DNA from: Posidoniimonas corsicana
GTDB taxonomy: Bacteria; Planctomycetota; Planctomycetia; Pirellulales; Lacipirellulaceae
Reading direction: 5' to 3'
Assembly: GCF_007859765.1 (NCBI RefSeq)
Contig: NZ_SIHJ01000002.1
Location: forward strand, 62,001 to 126,000
DNA length: 64,000 nt
Every line of letters starts with the position of its first letter. Position 1 is the stretch's first letter. The notes beneath the pieces were generated by a model. It saw only the letters and a list, made by a program, of their open reading frames with translations, had not been told where the DNA came from and did no database searches. Below are positions 39,421 through 47,331 of the stretch, one piece after another. Made by a program: the position numbers and the translations under genes.

Positions 39421-40338
39421 CTACCACAGCTGCTTAGGGTACTTCCCCTCCTCAACGAGTGAACCGATCCGCCGCTGCGCGATCGGCAGGTCCTCCTGGT
39501 AGGTCATGCCGCACCACCGCTCGGCGGTCTTGAACACGCGCACGGTCATCAGGCCGTCGTCCATGATCTGCCGCGTGACGGTGGGAATCTCGTACTCCTG
39601 CTTCGCCTCGCGGGGGCTGTCGAGGAACGCGTGGAAGCGTTTCTCTAGCTCGCCGAACACCTCGGCCGGGTAGCCCCACAGGTTCATCGACACGGTGGTG
39701 TCACCGCTCAGGCGCAGCTCCTCGCCCTCGGCCGCGTGGTACACGGCGTCGTCGCCGGCGCGGGCGATGCTGTGCCGCTCGGTGATGGTCGACAGGGCGC
39801 CGTCGGGGGTCACCTCGCACACGCCGCGGCTCACGGTGCCGTGGTCCGAAAGCGTGTTGCGCAGCTGGTAGCCGATCATCGCCCCGGCCATCGGCTGCTG
39901 GCCGCCCACGCCCTGCAGGAACCCGCCCATCTCGGCCAGGGCCGACGGGCCGTAGAAGTCGTCGGCGTTGATCACCGCGAACGGCCGGTCGATCAGGTTC
40001 TTGGCGCACAGGACCGCGTGCCCGGTGCCCCACGGCTTCTCCCTCTCGACCGGCAGGTGGGCGGCGGGCACGCCGCTCTCGAGCTCCTGGAACGCGAAGT
40101 CGATCGGCGCCGCGCCGCGGGCCCGGTCGACGAACTTGTCGCGGAACTGCTGCTCGAACTCCTTGCGGATCACCAGCACCACCCGGCCGAACCCGCCGGC
40201 CAGCGCGTCGGCGATGGAGTACTCCATGATCGCCTCGCCGCCGGGCCCAACCGGCGCCAGCTGCTTCAGCCCGCCGTACCGCCGGGCGGCGCCCGCCGCC
40301 ATGATCAACAGGACCGGTCCGTCTGGGTTGTGTGGCAC
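39421..40338 (-). CDS. NDP-sugar nucleotidyltransferase family protein
   Basis: 305 residues of the nucleotidyltransferase-A fold. LIMAAGAARRYGGLKQLAPVG is the NTP-binding signature (usually GGxGTRL in glucose-1-P enzymes, here modified), and FAVINADDFYG holds the metal-binding Asp pair. The spacing GTGHAVLCAKNLI is normal. It should join a sugar phosphate to an NTP, or act in regulation; the sugar is not evident. It converges with the small membrane-protein gene and faces divergently from the ABC-2 pair. Confidence 0.82.
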   Translation of the reverse strand: MPHNPDGPVLLIMAAGAARRYGGLKQLAPVGPGGEAIMEYSIADALAGGFGRVVLVIRKEFEQQFRDKFVDRARGAAPIDFAFQELESGVPAAHLPVEREKPWGTGHAVLCAKNLIDRPFAVINADDFYGPSALAEMGGFLQGVGGQQPMAGAMIGYQLRNTLSDHGTVSRGVCEVTPDGALSTITERHSIARAGDDAVYHAAEGEELRLSGDTTVSMNLWGYPAEVFGELEKRFHAFLDSPREAKQEYEIPTVTRQIMDDGLMTVRVFKTAERWCGMTYQEDLPIAQRRIGSLVEEGKYPKQLW

Positions 40339-40490
40339 TTGGGTCTCTCTGGGTTGCGGTTGTTTTTAGTGTCGGAGCCCACATTCTCGCCGCCCCCGCC
40401 GCAGCGCCAAGAGCAGCCAGCTTGCGGCCCGGGGCCGAATGAACGAAGATCGCAGAAACCCCGCCGCCCTCCCCTCTCCCCTTCCTCTGC

Positions 40491-41318
40491 ATGCTGGCCC
40501 GCGCAACAACCTGGTGGACAATCCTGCGGATCTGCCTGGAGGAGCGTCTGGTCTACCGGGGCGACTTCATCCTCGGCACGCTGATGCGGTTCCTGCCGAT
40601 CGTCACGCAGATCTTCCTGTGGACGGCCGTGTTCGCGTCGGTCCGGGGCGGCGACATCCGCGGCTACAGCAGCCACGACGTCATCGCGTACTACCTGCTC
40701 ACCATGGTCAGCCGCGCGTTCAGCAGCATGCCGGGCCTGGCGTCCGGCATCGCCCGGCAGGTCCGCGAGGGCGAGATCAAGAAGTTCATGATCCAGCCGA
40801 TCGACCTGCTGTCGTTCCTGCTGCTGGCGCGGATCGCCCACAAGCTCGTCTACTACATCGTCGCGGCGATCCCCTTCGCGCTGGTGTTCTGGCTCTGCGG
40901 CGACTACTTCCCCCCCTGGCCCGAGCCCACCCAGGCGCTGGCGTTCGTGGCGTCGCTGATCATGGGCTTCTTGCTCGGGTTCTACCTCGAGGCGACCATC
41001 GGCATGCTCGGCTTCTGGTTCCTGGAGGTCAGTTCTCTGCTGTTCGTGTACATGCTGTTCAACTTCTTCTTCTCCGGGCACATGTTCCCGCTGGACTTCC
41101 TGTACGGGTTCCTGCCGGACTGGCTGGCCAAGGTGGTGATGCTGCAGCCGCTGCAGTTCCTGGCGTACTTCCCGTCGGCCGTGTGGCTCGGCAAGGTGCA
41201 GGGCTGGGACCTGGCGCTCGGCCTGATGCTGCAGGCCGCCTGGGTGCTGTTCTTCATCGGGGCCAGCCGCTGGGCCATGAACGCCGGCTACCAGCGGTAC
41301 AGCGGTTACGGAGGGTAG
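40491..41318 (+). CDS. ABC-2-type transporter permease 1
   Basis: 275 residues with six hydrophobic helices and no ATPase domain (PF06182-like ABC-2 family). RFLPIVTQIFLWTAVFASV and GHMFPLDFLYGFLPDWL are characteristic. Together with the next gene it would make the membrane half of an exporter. The ATP-binding subunit usually lies beside such pairs but is absent here, so it must be elsewhere. Substrate unknown. Confidence 0.85.
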   Translation: MLARATTWWTILRICLEERLVYRGDFILGTLMRFLPIVTQIFLWTAVFASVRGGDIRGYSSHDVIAYYLLTMVSRAFSSMPGLASGIARQVREGEIKKFMIQPIDLLSFLLLARIAHKLVYYIVAAIPFALVFWLCGDYFPPWPEPTQALAFVASLIMGFLLGFYLEATIGMLGFWFLEVSSLLFVYMLFNFFFSGHMFPLDFLYGFLPDWLAKVVMLQPLQFLAYFPSAVWLGKVQGWDLALGLMLQAAWVLFFIGASRWAMNAGYQRYSGYGG

Positions 41319-41320
41319 AC

Positions 41321-41449
41321 GATTGCAGATTGCAGATTGCAGATCGCGGATTAGCAAGCGTACGGCGCCGTTCGGGACGCTCCGCTCGCGCGCCCCGGGA
41401 GGCCGCCCGTGACCCGCCAATCCGAAATCCGCAATCCCAGATCCCAGAT
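41321..41449. repeat. 7-bp-periodic inverted repeat element between the permease genes
   Basis: The left end (41321-41356) is a run of GATTGCA units; the right end (41415-41449) is, in reverse complement, a similar GGATTGCGGATT run. They enclose about 60 bp of GC-rich DNA. The element lies 2 bases after the stop of permease 1 and covers the GTG start of permease 2, which is therefore read through the right arm. Confidence 0.65.
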
Positions 41450-42281
41450 ACTCCTGTACCCCAAGCTGTTCCTGACGTTCGCGCGCAACAGCCTGATCCG
41501 GGACATGACGTTCCGCTCCAACTTCCTGATCGAGATGGTCAGCAGCATGACCTGGATGGTCATGAACCTGGGGTTCTACGCGCTGGTGTACGGCCTGCTG
41601 GGCGAGAACTCGTCCGGGCCGGCGACCATCGAGGGCTGGACCAAGTACGAGTTCTTCGTGTTCATCGCCACCACGATGTTCGTCAACAGCCTGGTGCAGG
41701 CGTTGTTCATGCCCAACGCCCAGGAGCTGAGCGAGCTGGTCCGCACCGGCGGGCTCGACTTCGTGCTGCTCAAGCCGGTCGACGCGCAATTCATGCTGTC
41801 GATGCGGAAGATCAGCTGGTCGTCGCTGGGCAACTTCTTTATCGCGTTGATCCTGCTGGCGTACTCGCTGAGCCAGCTCGAGGGCCGGCCGGCCAGCGTG
41901 TGGTCGTTCGTGCTCTACCCGGCGTACGTGATCGCCGGCGTGGCGATCCTGTACAGCATCATGATCACGCTGGCCGCCACCAGCATCTGGCTGGGCCGCA
42001 ACCAGTCGCTGTACGACTTCTGGTTCTACATCACCAACTTCTCCCGCTACCCGATGGAGATCTACCAGGGCCCGGTCGGCGACCCGCTGCAGTTCGTGTT
42101 CACCTACATCGTGCCGATCCTGATCGTGATCAACGTCCCCGCCGGGCTGATGGCCAAGCCGCTCGACCCCAAGTACGCGCAGCTCGCCCTCTACGGCGCC
42201 GCCGCCACGGCCGTGGCGCTGATCTTCAGCCGCTGGATCTTCCAGCGGGCGCTGTCCAGCTACCGCAGCGCCAGCAGCTGA
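41409..42281 (+). CDS. ABC-2-type transporter permease 2
   Basis: 290 residues with six hydrophobic helices; LRKISWSSLGNFFIALILLAY-like and NFSRYPMEIYQGP regions match the partner permease of PF06182-type exporters (the permease 1 homologue plus a DUF-type ABC-2 subunit). The GTG start at 41409 lies inside the repeat element, so residues 1-14 (MTRQSEIRNPRSQI) are repeat-derived and the original start may have been lost; the conserved part begins near LLYPKLFLTFARNSLIRD. An in-frame start inside the conserved region could also be used. Confidence 0.83.
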   Translation: MTRQSEIRNPRSQILLYPKLFLTFARNSLIRDMTFRSNFLIEMVSSMTWMVMNLGFYALVYGLLGENSSGPATIEGWTKYEFFVFIATTMFVNSLVQALFMPNAQELSELVRTGGLDFVLLKPVDAQFMLSMRKISWSSLGNFFIALILLAYSLSQLEGRPASVWSFVLYPAYVIAGVAILYSIMITLAATSIWLGRNQSLYDFWFYITNFSRYPMEIYQGPVGDPLQFVFTYIVPILIVINVPAGLMAKPLDPKYAQLALYGAAATAVALIFSRWIFQRALSSYRSASS

Positions 42282-42300
42282 CGCGGGTTGTGCCCGATTT

Positions 42301-42335
42301 GTTTTGTCCGAAAACACGCGCGGAGCGGACAAAAC
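42301..42335. repeat. TTTTGTCC hairpin element, copy 3
   Basis: GTTTTGTCCG (42301-42310) pairs perfectly with CGGACAAAAC (42326-42335) over a 15-base loop. It lies 19 bases past the permease 2 stop and could fold as a transcript end, although no U run follows. Similar in reverse complement to 28164-28217. Confidence 0.7.
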
Positions 42336-42414
42336 TCCGGGGGCATTTCCCCCTCTCGTCACATTTCACGCTTGTATTGCAGTGTCTGCCGTGCGAAGGC
42401 GGGAATGCGACCCA

Positions 42415-42464
42415 GGGTTTTGTCCGTTTCTGCGCGCAAGCAAGGCCAATAAGGGACAAAACCC
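42415..42464. repeat. TTTTGTCC hairpin element, copy 4
   Basis: GGGTTTTGTCC (42415-42425) pairs perfectly with GGACAAAACCC (42454-42464) over a 28-base loop. It completes a pair with copy 3, about 115 bases apart, matching the paired layout at 28 kb. The rest of the spacer 42282-42641 shows nothing else. Confidence 0.7.
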
Positions 42465-42641
42465 CTTCGCGCGACCGTCGGCACGACCGCGCAGCAGAGA
42501 ACAGCGGCCCAAGCCGCCATCGCGGCCGCCGACTAAGTTCACGCCAGTGCACCACCCATTGGACCACTCTAGGTGGCCGGTTTCTATGACGAAACGGTGT
42601 GATCGTCGTTAACGAGCAAGCGAACGGCGACCGCCCGCGGG

Positions 42642-42870
42642 CTAGAGCTCGTCATCGCGGGGGAGCGTGAACGGCTCGGAATAGATCGAGTCTTTCTGCA
42701 GCAGCGTCCCCCGGCGCAGCGCAGAGGGGATCATTCAGCTGCGTTAGCGAGGGAGCGACCTGTTCCGCGCCGCACGAAGGACACACGACGCGCCCGCCGC
42801 ACTGGCCCACAGTAAACGGGATAGCCCCGCCGCACCCACAGTGCAGAAAGTGGTGAGTTCCAACACCCAT
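42642..42870 (-). pseudogene. frameshifted small zinc-ribbon protein
   Basis: From the ATG at 42870 the frame gives HHFLHCGCGGAIPFTVGQ and VVCPSCGAEQVAPSLTQL: two Cys pairs in a CxC/CxxC zinc-ribbon-like module common at the N-terminus of planctomycete proteins. The frame then drifts into NDPLCAAPGDAAAE, while the +1 frame continues sensibly as LRRGTLLQKDSIYSEPFTLPRDDEL to a TAG at 42642. A single-base shift near 42720-42735 therefore splits the gene (or the base is a sequencing error). Confidence 0.5.
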
Positions 42871-42929
42871 CGTGCCTATGATACCTTGCAGCCGCGTCTG
42901 AATTTGAATCGCCGCCCCGAATCAACCCG

Positions 42930-43667
42930 ATGCCTCTGCCCCACCTCCACCTGCTGCCCGGTATGCACGGCACGCCGGAACTGTACCGGCCGTTCACCGA
43001 CGCGCTGGGCAATGCGCCGCACACCGCCACGCACTACCCGGACGATTGCTCGCCGACCGCCGAGTCGGTCCTGGCGGCCATCGCCGACAGCACACCCACG
43101 GACCGGCCGTACGTGCTGCTGGCCGAGTCGTTCTCCGGCATGTTCGCGGCGCTCTACGCGGCCACACGGCCGGACAACCTGGTCGGGCTGGTGCTGGTCA
43201 ACACATTCCTGAAGCTGCCGATGGGGCCGCTGACATGCGGCGTGACCCAGGTGAAGGTGCGGCCGCCGTGGGTGCTGTCCAGCCTGCTGCTGGTAGACGG
43301 CGACTCCAGCCCAGAGCTGCGCGACCTCACCCGCTCGATCGTCGGCCGGCTCGACCCCCGGCTCGTGGCGGGACGCTTCCGCCTGCTCTACCGCACCGAC
43401 GCCACCCGCCGGGCGGCCCGCATCACCGCGCCGACACTGGTGCTGCACGGCGCCAATGATGTGTTTGTCTGGCCGTACAACTCGCGGCGGATCGAGCGCC
43501 ACATCCCGGGCAGCCAGCGGGTCAAGCTGCCCGGTCCGCACCTGCTGGTGCAGACCCATCCGCAAGAGTCGCTGCGGACGATTGAGCAGTGGTGGGAGCG
43601 TCACGGCATCGTTCAGTCCCCTCCCCCGCAGGGGGAGGGACTCATTGCCGGCGGACCTACTGCTTGA
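42930..43667 (+). CDS. alpha/beta-hydrolase fold protein
   Basis: 245 residues. LLPGMHGTPELY supplies the oxyanion-hole region, AESFSGMFAALYA the nucleophile elbow with Ser, HGANDVFVWP the acid Asp, and PGPHLLVQTHP the catalytic His. Most like small esterases/lipases of the BioH kind. Cytoplasmic (no signal peptide). The C-terminal tail QSPPPQGEGLIAGGPTA is read from a CCCTCCCCC palindrome and is probably not conserved. It overlaps the convergent P1 peptidase gene by 11 bases. Confidence 0.83.
   Translation: MPLPHLHLLPGMHGTPELYRPFTDALGNAPHTATHYPDDCSPTAESVLAAIADSTPTDRPYVLLAESFSGMFAALYAATRPDNLVGLVLVNTFLKLPMGPLTCGVTQVKVRPPWVLSSLLLVDGDSSPELRDLTRSIVGRLDPRLVAGRFRLLYRTDATRRAARITAPTLVLHGANDVFVWPYNSRRIERHIPGSQRVKLPGPHLLVQTHPQESLRTIEQWWERHGIVQSPPPQGEGLIAGGPTA
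43616..43640. repeat. CCCTCCCCC palindrome inside the hydrolase 3' end
   Basis: AGTCCCCTCCCCC faces GGGGGAGGGACT with one bulged base and a 3-base loop. It supplies the PPPQGEG part of the hydrolase C-terminus, so this repeat has grown into a coding end. Confidence 0.5.
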
Positions 43668-44787
43668 GGGCCTCTTTCACCAGGTCGACCGGCAGCGCGT
43701 GCGCGGTGTGGCCGTCGCGGCCGGTGGTGGTGGTCGCCTGGAGCAGCGCGTTGTAGATCGCCTCCTCGGTGGCGTCGGCGGTCGCCTCGAACAGCGGGGT
43801 GAGCCGCGACTCCTCGACAACCAGCGTCGCGCGGGTAACGCCGGCCGGGTCGTTCGGGATGCGGACCGACTCGTGGGTGGAGAACGCGACCACGTAGTCG
43901 CCGCTGCCGTGCGAGAAGTTGGCGCCCGTGCGGGCCATGCCTACCAGCGCACGGCGGGCGAGCCGCTTGAGCTGCCGCGCCGAGAGCGGCGCGTCGGTCG
44001 CGACAATCATCATGCAGGACCCGTACTCGACCGGCGGCTCGGCCGGTTCAAACCGGGCGTGGGCGGGCGGCGGGTCGATGGGATGGCCGGCGATGGTGAG
44101 CCGGCCGCCGAAGTTGGTCTGCGTCAACACCCCGACCGTGAACCCTCCCGCGTCGGCCGGCAACACGCGGGACGAGGTGCCGATGCCTCCCTTGTAGCCC
44201 ATGGTTGTCGTGCCGGCGCCGGCGCCGACGCAGCCCTCGGCGACCGGCCCCCCGCGGGCGGCGTCGAGCGCCTGGGCAAAGTGCCCGGCGGTCAGCGGCC
44301 GCGAGCGGATGTCGTTGAGCCAGCCGTCGTTGGTCTCGCCGACGACCGGGTTCACCGACCGCACCGCTTCGTTGCCCGGCGCGGCGAGGGTGCGGTCGAC
44401 GAGCGCGGCGGCCGCCTCCCACACGTTGAGCGTGTTGGTGAGCAGGAGGGGCGTCTCGAGCTGGCCGAGCTCGTCCACCTGCGTGACGCCCACCAACTTG
44501 CCAAAGCCGTTGCCTACCGCCACCGCGGCCGGGACCTTGCTCTGGTAAAGATCGCCCGCGTGGGGAATCACGGCGGTGGCGCCGGTGCGGAGCGAGTCGC
44601 CCTGGTTGAGCGTGGCGTGCCCCACCCGCACGCCGGCGACGTCGGTGATCGCGTTGTGCCGGCCCGGCTCGAACCGCCCCGGCGTGACGCCCAGCTCGCG
44701 TGCACGGGGGCGTTGCGCGGCCGTAGGTTCAGTGACGAGCAACCCGGCGATGGTAATCAGCACGATTCGTGAGCTAGAGCGGGGCAT
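43657..44787 (-). CDS. secreted P1 family (DmpA-type) aminopeptidase
   Basis: 376 residues with an N-terminal signal peptide (IVLITIAGLLVTEPTAAQ). GRHNAITDVAGVRVGHATL is the characteristic N-terminal block; CVGAGAGTTTMGYKGGIGTSSR contains the GGIGTSS region around the self-cleavage site and N-terminal nucleophile of this family, and LLTNTLNVWEAA the supporting site. DmpA-type enzymes process themselves to two chains and release D- or L-amino acids from peptides. Being exported is unusual compared with Ochrobactrum DmpA. Convergent with the alpha/beta hydrolase. Confidence 0.87.
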   Translation of the reverse strand: MPRSSSRIVLITIAGLLVTEPTAAQRPRARELGVTPGRFEPGRHNAITDVAGVRVGHATLNQGDSLRTGATAVIPHAGDLYQSKVPAAVAVGNGFGKLVGVTQVDELGQLETPLLLTNTLNVWEAAAALVDRTLAAPGNEAVRSVNPVVGETNDGWLNDIRSRPLTAGHFAQALDAARGGPVAEGCVGAGAGTTTMGYKGGIGTSSRVLPADAGGFTVGVLTQTNFGGRLTIAGHPIDPPPAHARFEPAEPPVEYGSCMMIVATDAPLSARQLKRLARRALVGMARTGANFSHGSGDYVVAFSTHESVRIPNDPAGVTRATLVVEESRLTPLFEATADATEEAIYNALLQATTTTGRDGHTAHALPVDLVKEALKQ

Positions 44788-44802
44788 GCCTCTGCTTGTG
44801 GG

Positions 44803-45147
44803 TTAGTGCTTGCGGAAGATGAAGTACGCGGCGGCAGCGATGCAGAGCGACGCCCACAGGTAGTCCCAGGTCAGCTTGTGCCGCAGGTAGAGGACCGCGA
44901 ACGGCGCGAACACCGACAGCGCGATCACCTCCTGCAGCACCTTCAGCTTGCCGACGTCCATCACGGTGTAGCCGATCCGGTTGGCCGGCACCTGCAGCAG
45001 GTACTCGAACAGCGCGACGCCCCAGCTCGCCAGCGCGACCAGCAGCCACGGCTTGCCGCTCATGCCACGCAGGTGGCCGTACCAGGCGAAGGTCATGAAC
45101 ACGTTGCTGCAGACCAGCAACAGGACGGTGGAGAGGTAGGGCGACAC
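44803..45147 (-). CDS. DUF486 family integral membrane protein
   Basis: 114 residues from a GTG start, with four hydrophobic helices (YLSTVLLLVCSNVFMTFAWYGHL, PWLLVALASWGVALFEYLL, LQEVIALSVFAPFAVLYL, YLWASLCIAAAAYFIF). The pattern FMTFAWYGHL...NRIGY and KLKVLQEVIAL are the DUF486 signature. A small multidrug-like fold has been proposed for the family, but no activity is known. It is followed by the P1 peptidase gene on the same strand after 15 bases. Confidence 0.88.
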   Translation of the reverse strand: MSPYLSTVLLLVCSNVFMTFAWYGHLRGMSGKPWLLVALASWGVALFEYLLQVPANRIGYTVMDVGKLKVLQEVIALSVFAPFAVLYLRHKLTWDYLWASLCIAAAAYFIFRKH

Positions 45148-45211
45148 GGCGACGGTGCGGGAGGGGGCGGGGCGAGGACCGCTCCGTTGTAGCGTCGGCG
45201 GCCGCCGCCCG

Positions 45212-45628
45212 CTACTCGCCGATCACGGTCACCACGATCCTCCGCCGGCGGGGGTTCACGTCGCACTCCAGGTGGATGACCTGCTGCCAGGTCCCCAGCA
45301 CCGGCGCGCCGTGCGCCACCGGAAAGCTGAACGAGTGCCCCAGCCAGGTCGCCTGCAGGTGCGAGTGGGCGTTGCCGTCGTGCCACGCCTGCTCGTGCCC
45401 GTAGTCGCGGCCGGGCGGGATGAGGCGGTCGAGCAGCTCGGGCAGGTCGGCCGCCAGGCCGGGCTCGAACTCGATGGCCGCCACCACGCCGGTGCTGCCG
45501 ACATTGAACACTTGGGCCGTGCCGGTCGTGACGCCCGACGCGGCCACCACCTTGCCGACCCGCTCGGTAAGGTCGTGCATGTCGCGGTGGCCGCTGGTCT
45601 CGATGATGAACTCTTCTTGGTGGACCAT
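45212..45628 (-). CDS. yjbQ: YjbQ family (UPF0047) protein
   Basis: 138 residues, the normal size. FNVGSTGVVAAIEFEPGL, HEQAWHDGNAHSHLQATWLG and LGTWQQVIHLECDVNPRRRRIVVTVIGE match the YjbQ family, of which E. coli YjbQ has a weak thiamine-phosphate synthase activity; the His/Asp residues in the second block bind metal. True role unknown. It is cytoplasmic and lies between the DUF486 gene and a REPIN-like pair. Confidence 0.9.
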   Translation of the reverse strand: MVHQEEFIIETSGHRDMHDLTERVGKVVAASGVTTGTAQVFNVGSTGVVAAIEFEPGLAADLPELLDRLIPPGRDYGHEQAWHDGNAHSHLQATWLGHSFSFPVAHGAPVLGTWQQVIHLECDVNPRRRRIVVTVIGE

Positions 45629-45665
45629 GCTGCGCCGCTCCTATCCGGCCAAGCCCAGTGTTGCT

Positions 45666-45747
45666 CGTAGCCCCCGGCTCTGCCGGGGGATCGCGTTGGC
45701 GACACGTCGCGCTGAGTAGTCATCCCCCGGCGGAGCCGGGGGCTACG
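45666..45747. repeat. second paired CCCCCGGC inverted repeat (REPIN-like)
   Basis: Units at 45666-45691 (identical to 36161-36186) and, inverted, 45722-45747 (one change), 30 bases apart. Placed between yjbQ and ispH. The nearly equal spacer length at 36 kb and 45 kb shows that the pair moves as one element. Confidence 0.8.
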
Positions 45748-45781
45748 GGTCGCCCGGTTGCTTGCGTTAGCCTCGCCGCGG

Positions 45782-46747
45782 TCAGGGCCGCGTCAGCACG
45801 CTGGTCACGTCGTGCTTCTCGGCGTGCGCGCGGAGCTCACGCGGCAGCGGGAACGACACGCTCTCGGTGCGGATCACCTGCGGCTCGACGGTCGCGCCGT
45901 AGCGGTCCGCCAGGAAGTCGAGGCACTCGTTAACCACGGTTTCGGGTGCGCTCGCGCCGGCGGTCACCAGCACGGTCTCGACGCCGTCGAGCCAGGCGGG
46001 GTCGATGTCGCCGGCGCCGTCGATCAGGTGGGCGGGCGTGCCGCACTCGACCGAGAGCTCGGCCAGCCGCGCGCTGTTGGAGCTGTTCTGGCTGCCGAGC
46101 ACCAGCGTCAGGTCCGCCTGGGCGGCCAGCTTGGCGACCGCCTCCTGGCGGTTGGAGGTGGCGTAGCAGATGTCGGACTTCGGCGGCGCGGCGATGTGCG
46201 GGAAGCGTTCGCGGAGCCGCTGGATGATGCGGTTGGCGTCGTCGACGCTGAGCGTGGTCTGGGTGAGGTACGCCACCTTGGTCTCGTCGGCCACCTCCAG
46301 GCGGTCGACGTCTTCGGGGGTCTCGACCAGCAGGGTCGCCTCGGGCGCCTCGCCCATGGTGCCGATCACCTCGTCGTGCCCCTCGTGGCCGATCAGCAGG
46401 ATCGTGTACCCCTGCTTGGCGTACTTGATCGCCTCGAGGTGGACCTTGGTGACCAGCGGGCAGGTGGCGTCGATCGCGGTCAGGTTCCGCTCACGGGCGG
46501 CCTGGCGGATCTGGGGCGACACGCCGTGCGCCGAGAAAAGCAGCGTCGAGCCCTCGGGCGCGTCGTCCACGTCATCCAGGAAGGTGACGCCGCGGTCGCG
46601 GAAGTGGGACACCACGTACCGGTTGTGGACGATCTCGTGGTAGACGTAGATCGGCGGGCCGAAGGAAGCCAGCGCCAGCTCCAGCGATTCGATCGCCATA
46701 TTCACGCCCGCACAGAATCCACGCGGGCTCGCCAGCAGCACCTTCAT
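45782..46747 (-). CDS. ispH: 4-hydroxy-3-methylbut-2-enyl diphosphate reductase
   Basis: 321 residues from the ATG at 46747; the upstream in-frame extension is not conserved. KVLLASPRGFCAGVNMAIE has the first cluster Cys at residue 12, and the other two are in AIDATCPLVTKVH and SDICYATSNRQEAV; VYVYHEIVHNRYVV, VIFSAHGVSP-like LLFSAHGVSPQI and THLIDGAGDID-like blocks also match. The enzyme uses a 4Fe-4S cluster to make IPP and DMAPP, the last step of the MEP isoprenoid pathway. Confidence 0.95.
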   Translation of the reverse strand: MKVLLASPRGFCAGVNMAIESLELALASFGPPIYVYHEIVHNRYVVSHFRDRGVTFLDDVDDAPEGSTLLFSAHGVSPQIRQAARERNLTAIDATCPLVTKVHLEAIKYAKQGYTILLIGHEGHDEVIGTMGEAPEATLLVETPEDVDRLEVADETKVAYLTQTTLSVDDANRIIQRLRERFPHIAAPPKSDICYATSNRQEAVAKLAAQADLTLVLGSQNSSNSARLAELSVECGTPAHLIDGAGDIDPAWLDGVETVLVTAGASAPETVVNECLDFLADRYGATVEPQVIRTESVSFPLPRELRAHAEKHDVTSVLTRP

Positions 46748-46873
46748 ACGTCGTCGCACGCCTCGGTCAGCGTCCAGTCGGGGGAGGTCGCGACACACGT
46801 GTGCCGCCTGCCCCCATTGTAGGCCGGCGGCGGCAAGCGAGAAACCGGAGGCCGCAGGGCGTTCTAAGACCCT

Positions 46874-47068
46874 CTACGCCCGGTCGAACGGGTCGGCCGC
46901 CGGTCGCGTCGGCGCGGGGAAGCGGCGTTCCAGTTCAGCGAGCTGGTCGTCCAGGTCCTGGGCGAAGTCGCTGTAGGATTCAAGGGGAAGCAGGATCGGC
47001 TGGAACCACTCCTGCTCGAGGTCAACGAGCGGGTGGTCCTGCTCTTCGGGGAGGGGCTGGGTAGTCAT
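46874..47068 (-). CDS. small conserved-looking hypothetical protein
   Basis: 64 residues from an ATG at 47068 with AAGAGGACG just upstream, one of the clearest Shine-Dalgarno sequences in the window. It is acidic (EEQDHPLVDLEQEWFQPILLPLESYSDFAQDLDDQLAEL), without a membrane segment, ending in a Pro/Arg tail. No function is known. The good ribosome site and protein-like composition argue that it is real. Confidence 0.6.
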   Translation of the reverse strand: MTTQPLPEEQDHPLVDLEQEWFQPILLPLESYSDFAQDLDDQLAELERRFPAPTRPAADPFDRA

Positions 47069-47331
47069 GACGTCCTCTTGCCTGCTGTTCGCTAGACCAT
47101 TCCGGCTTCAGTCCGTGGCGTGACTGACAGGGGGGAACCGGTGCGGTCCGTGTTCTTATACGCAGGACAGGGCGCGATGTTTCCGGGTTCGGGGCGGAAT
47201 TCAGGTTGTTCCGGCGGGCGGGAGAACCGCACCAGAACTTTCCGCGTCCGACGGGAAGATTGCACGCCCGCCACACGAATATCATAGTTGGCGCGCGGAG
47301 ACCGCCAACTAGAAATCCGGGGGCTGTGGGG

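Noticed and set aside
41321-41449. 7-bp periodic repeats considered as CRISPR
   Set aside because: The arms are inverted and only a few units long, with no spacers of even length and no cas genes nearby.
40305-42362. 685-residue minus-strand frame across the ABC permeases
   Set aside because: Composition is typical of an antisense shadow in GC-rich DNA (HRRPEQEVQ-like strings), and the true permease genes lie opposite.
40439-42589. 716-residue plus-strand frame running through both permease genes
   Set aside because: Overlaps the two permeases in another frame and shows only Arg/Pro-rich translation, so it is a chance frame.
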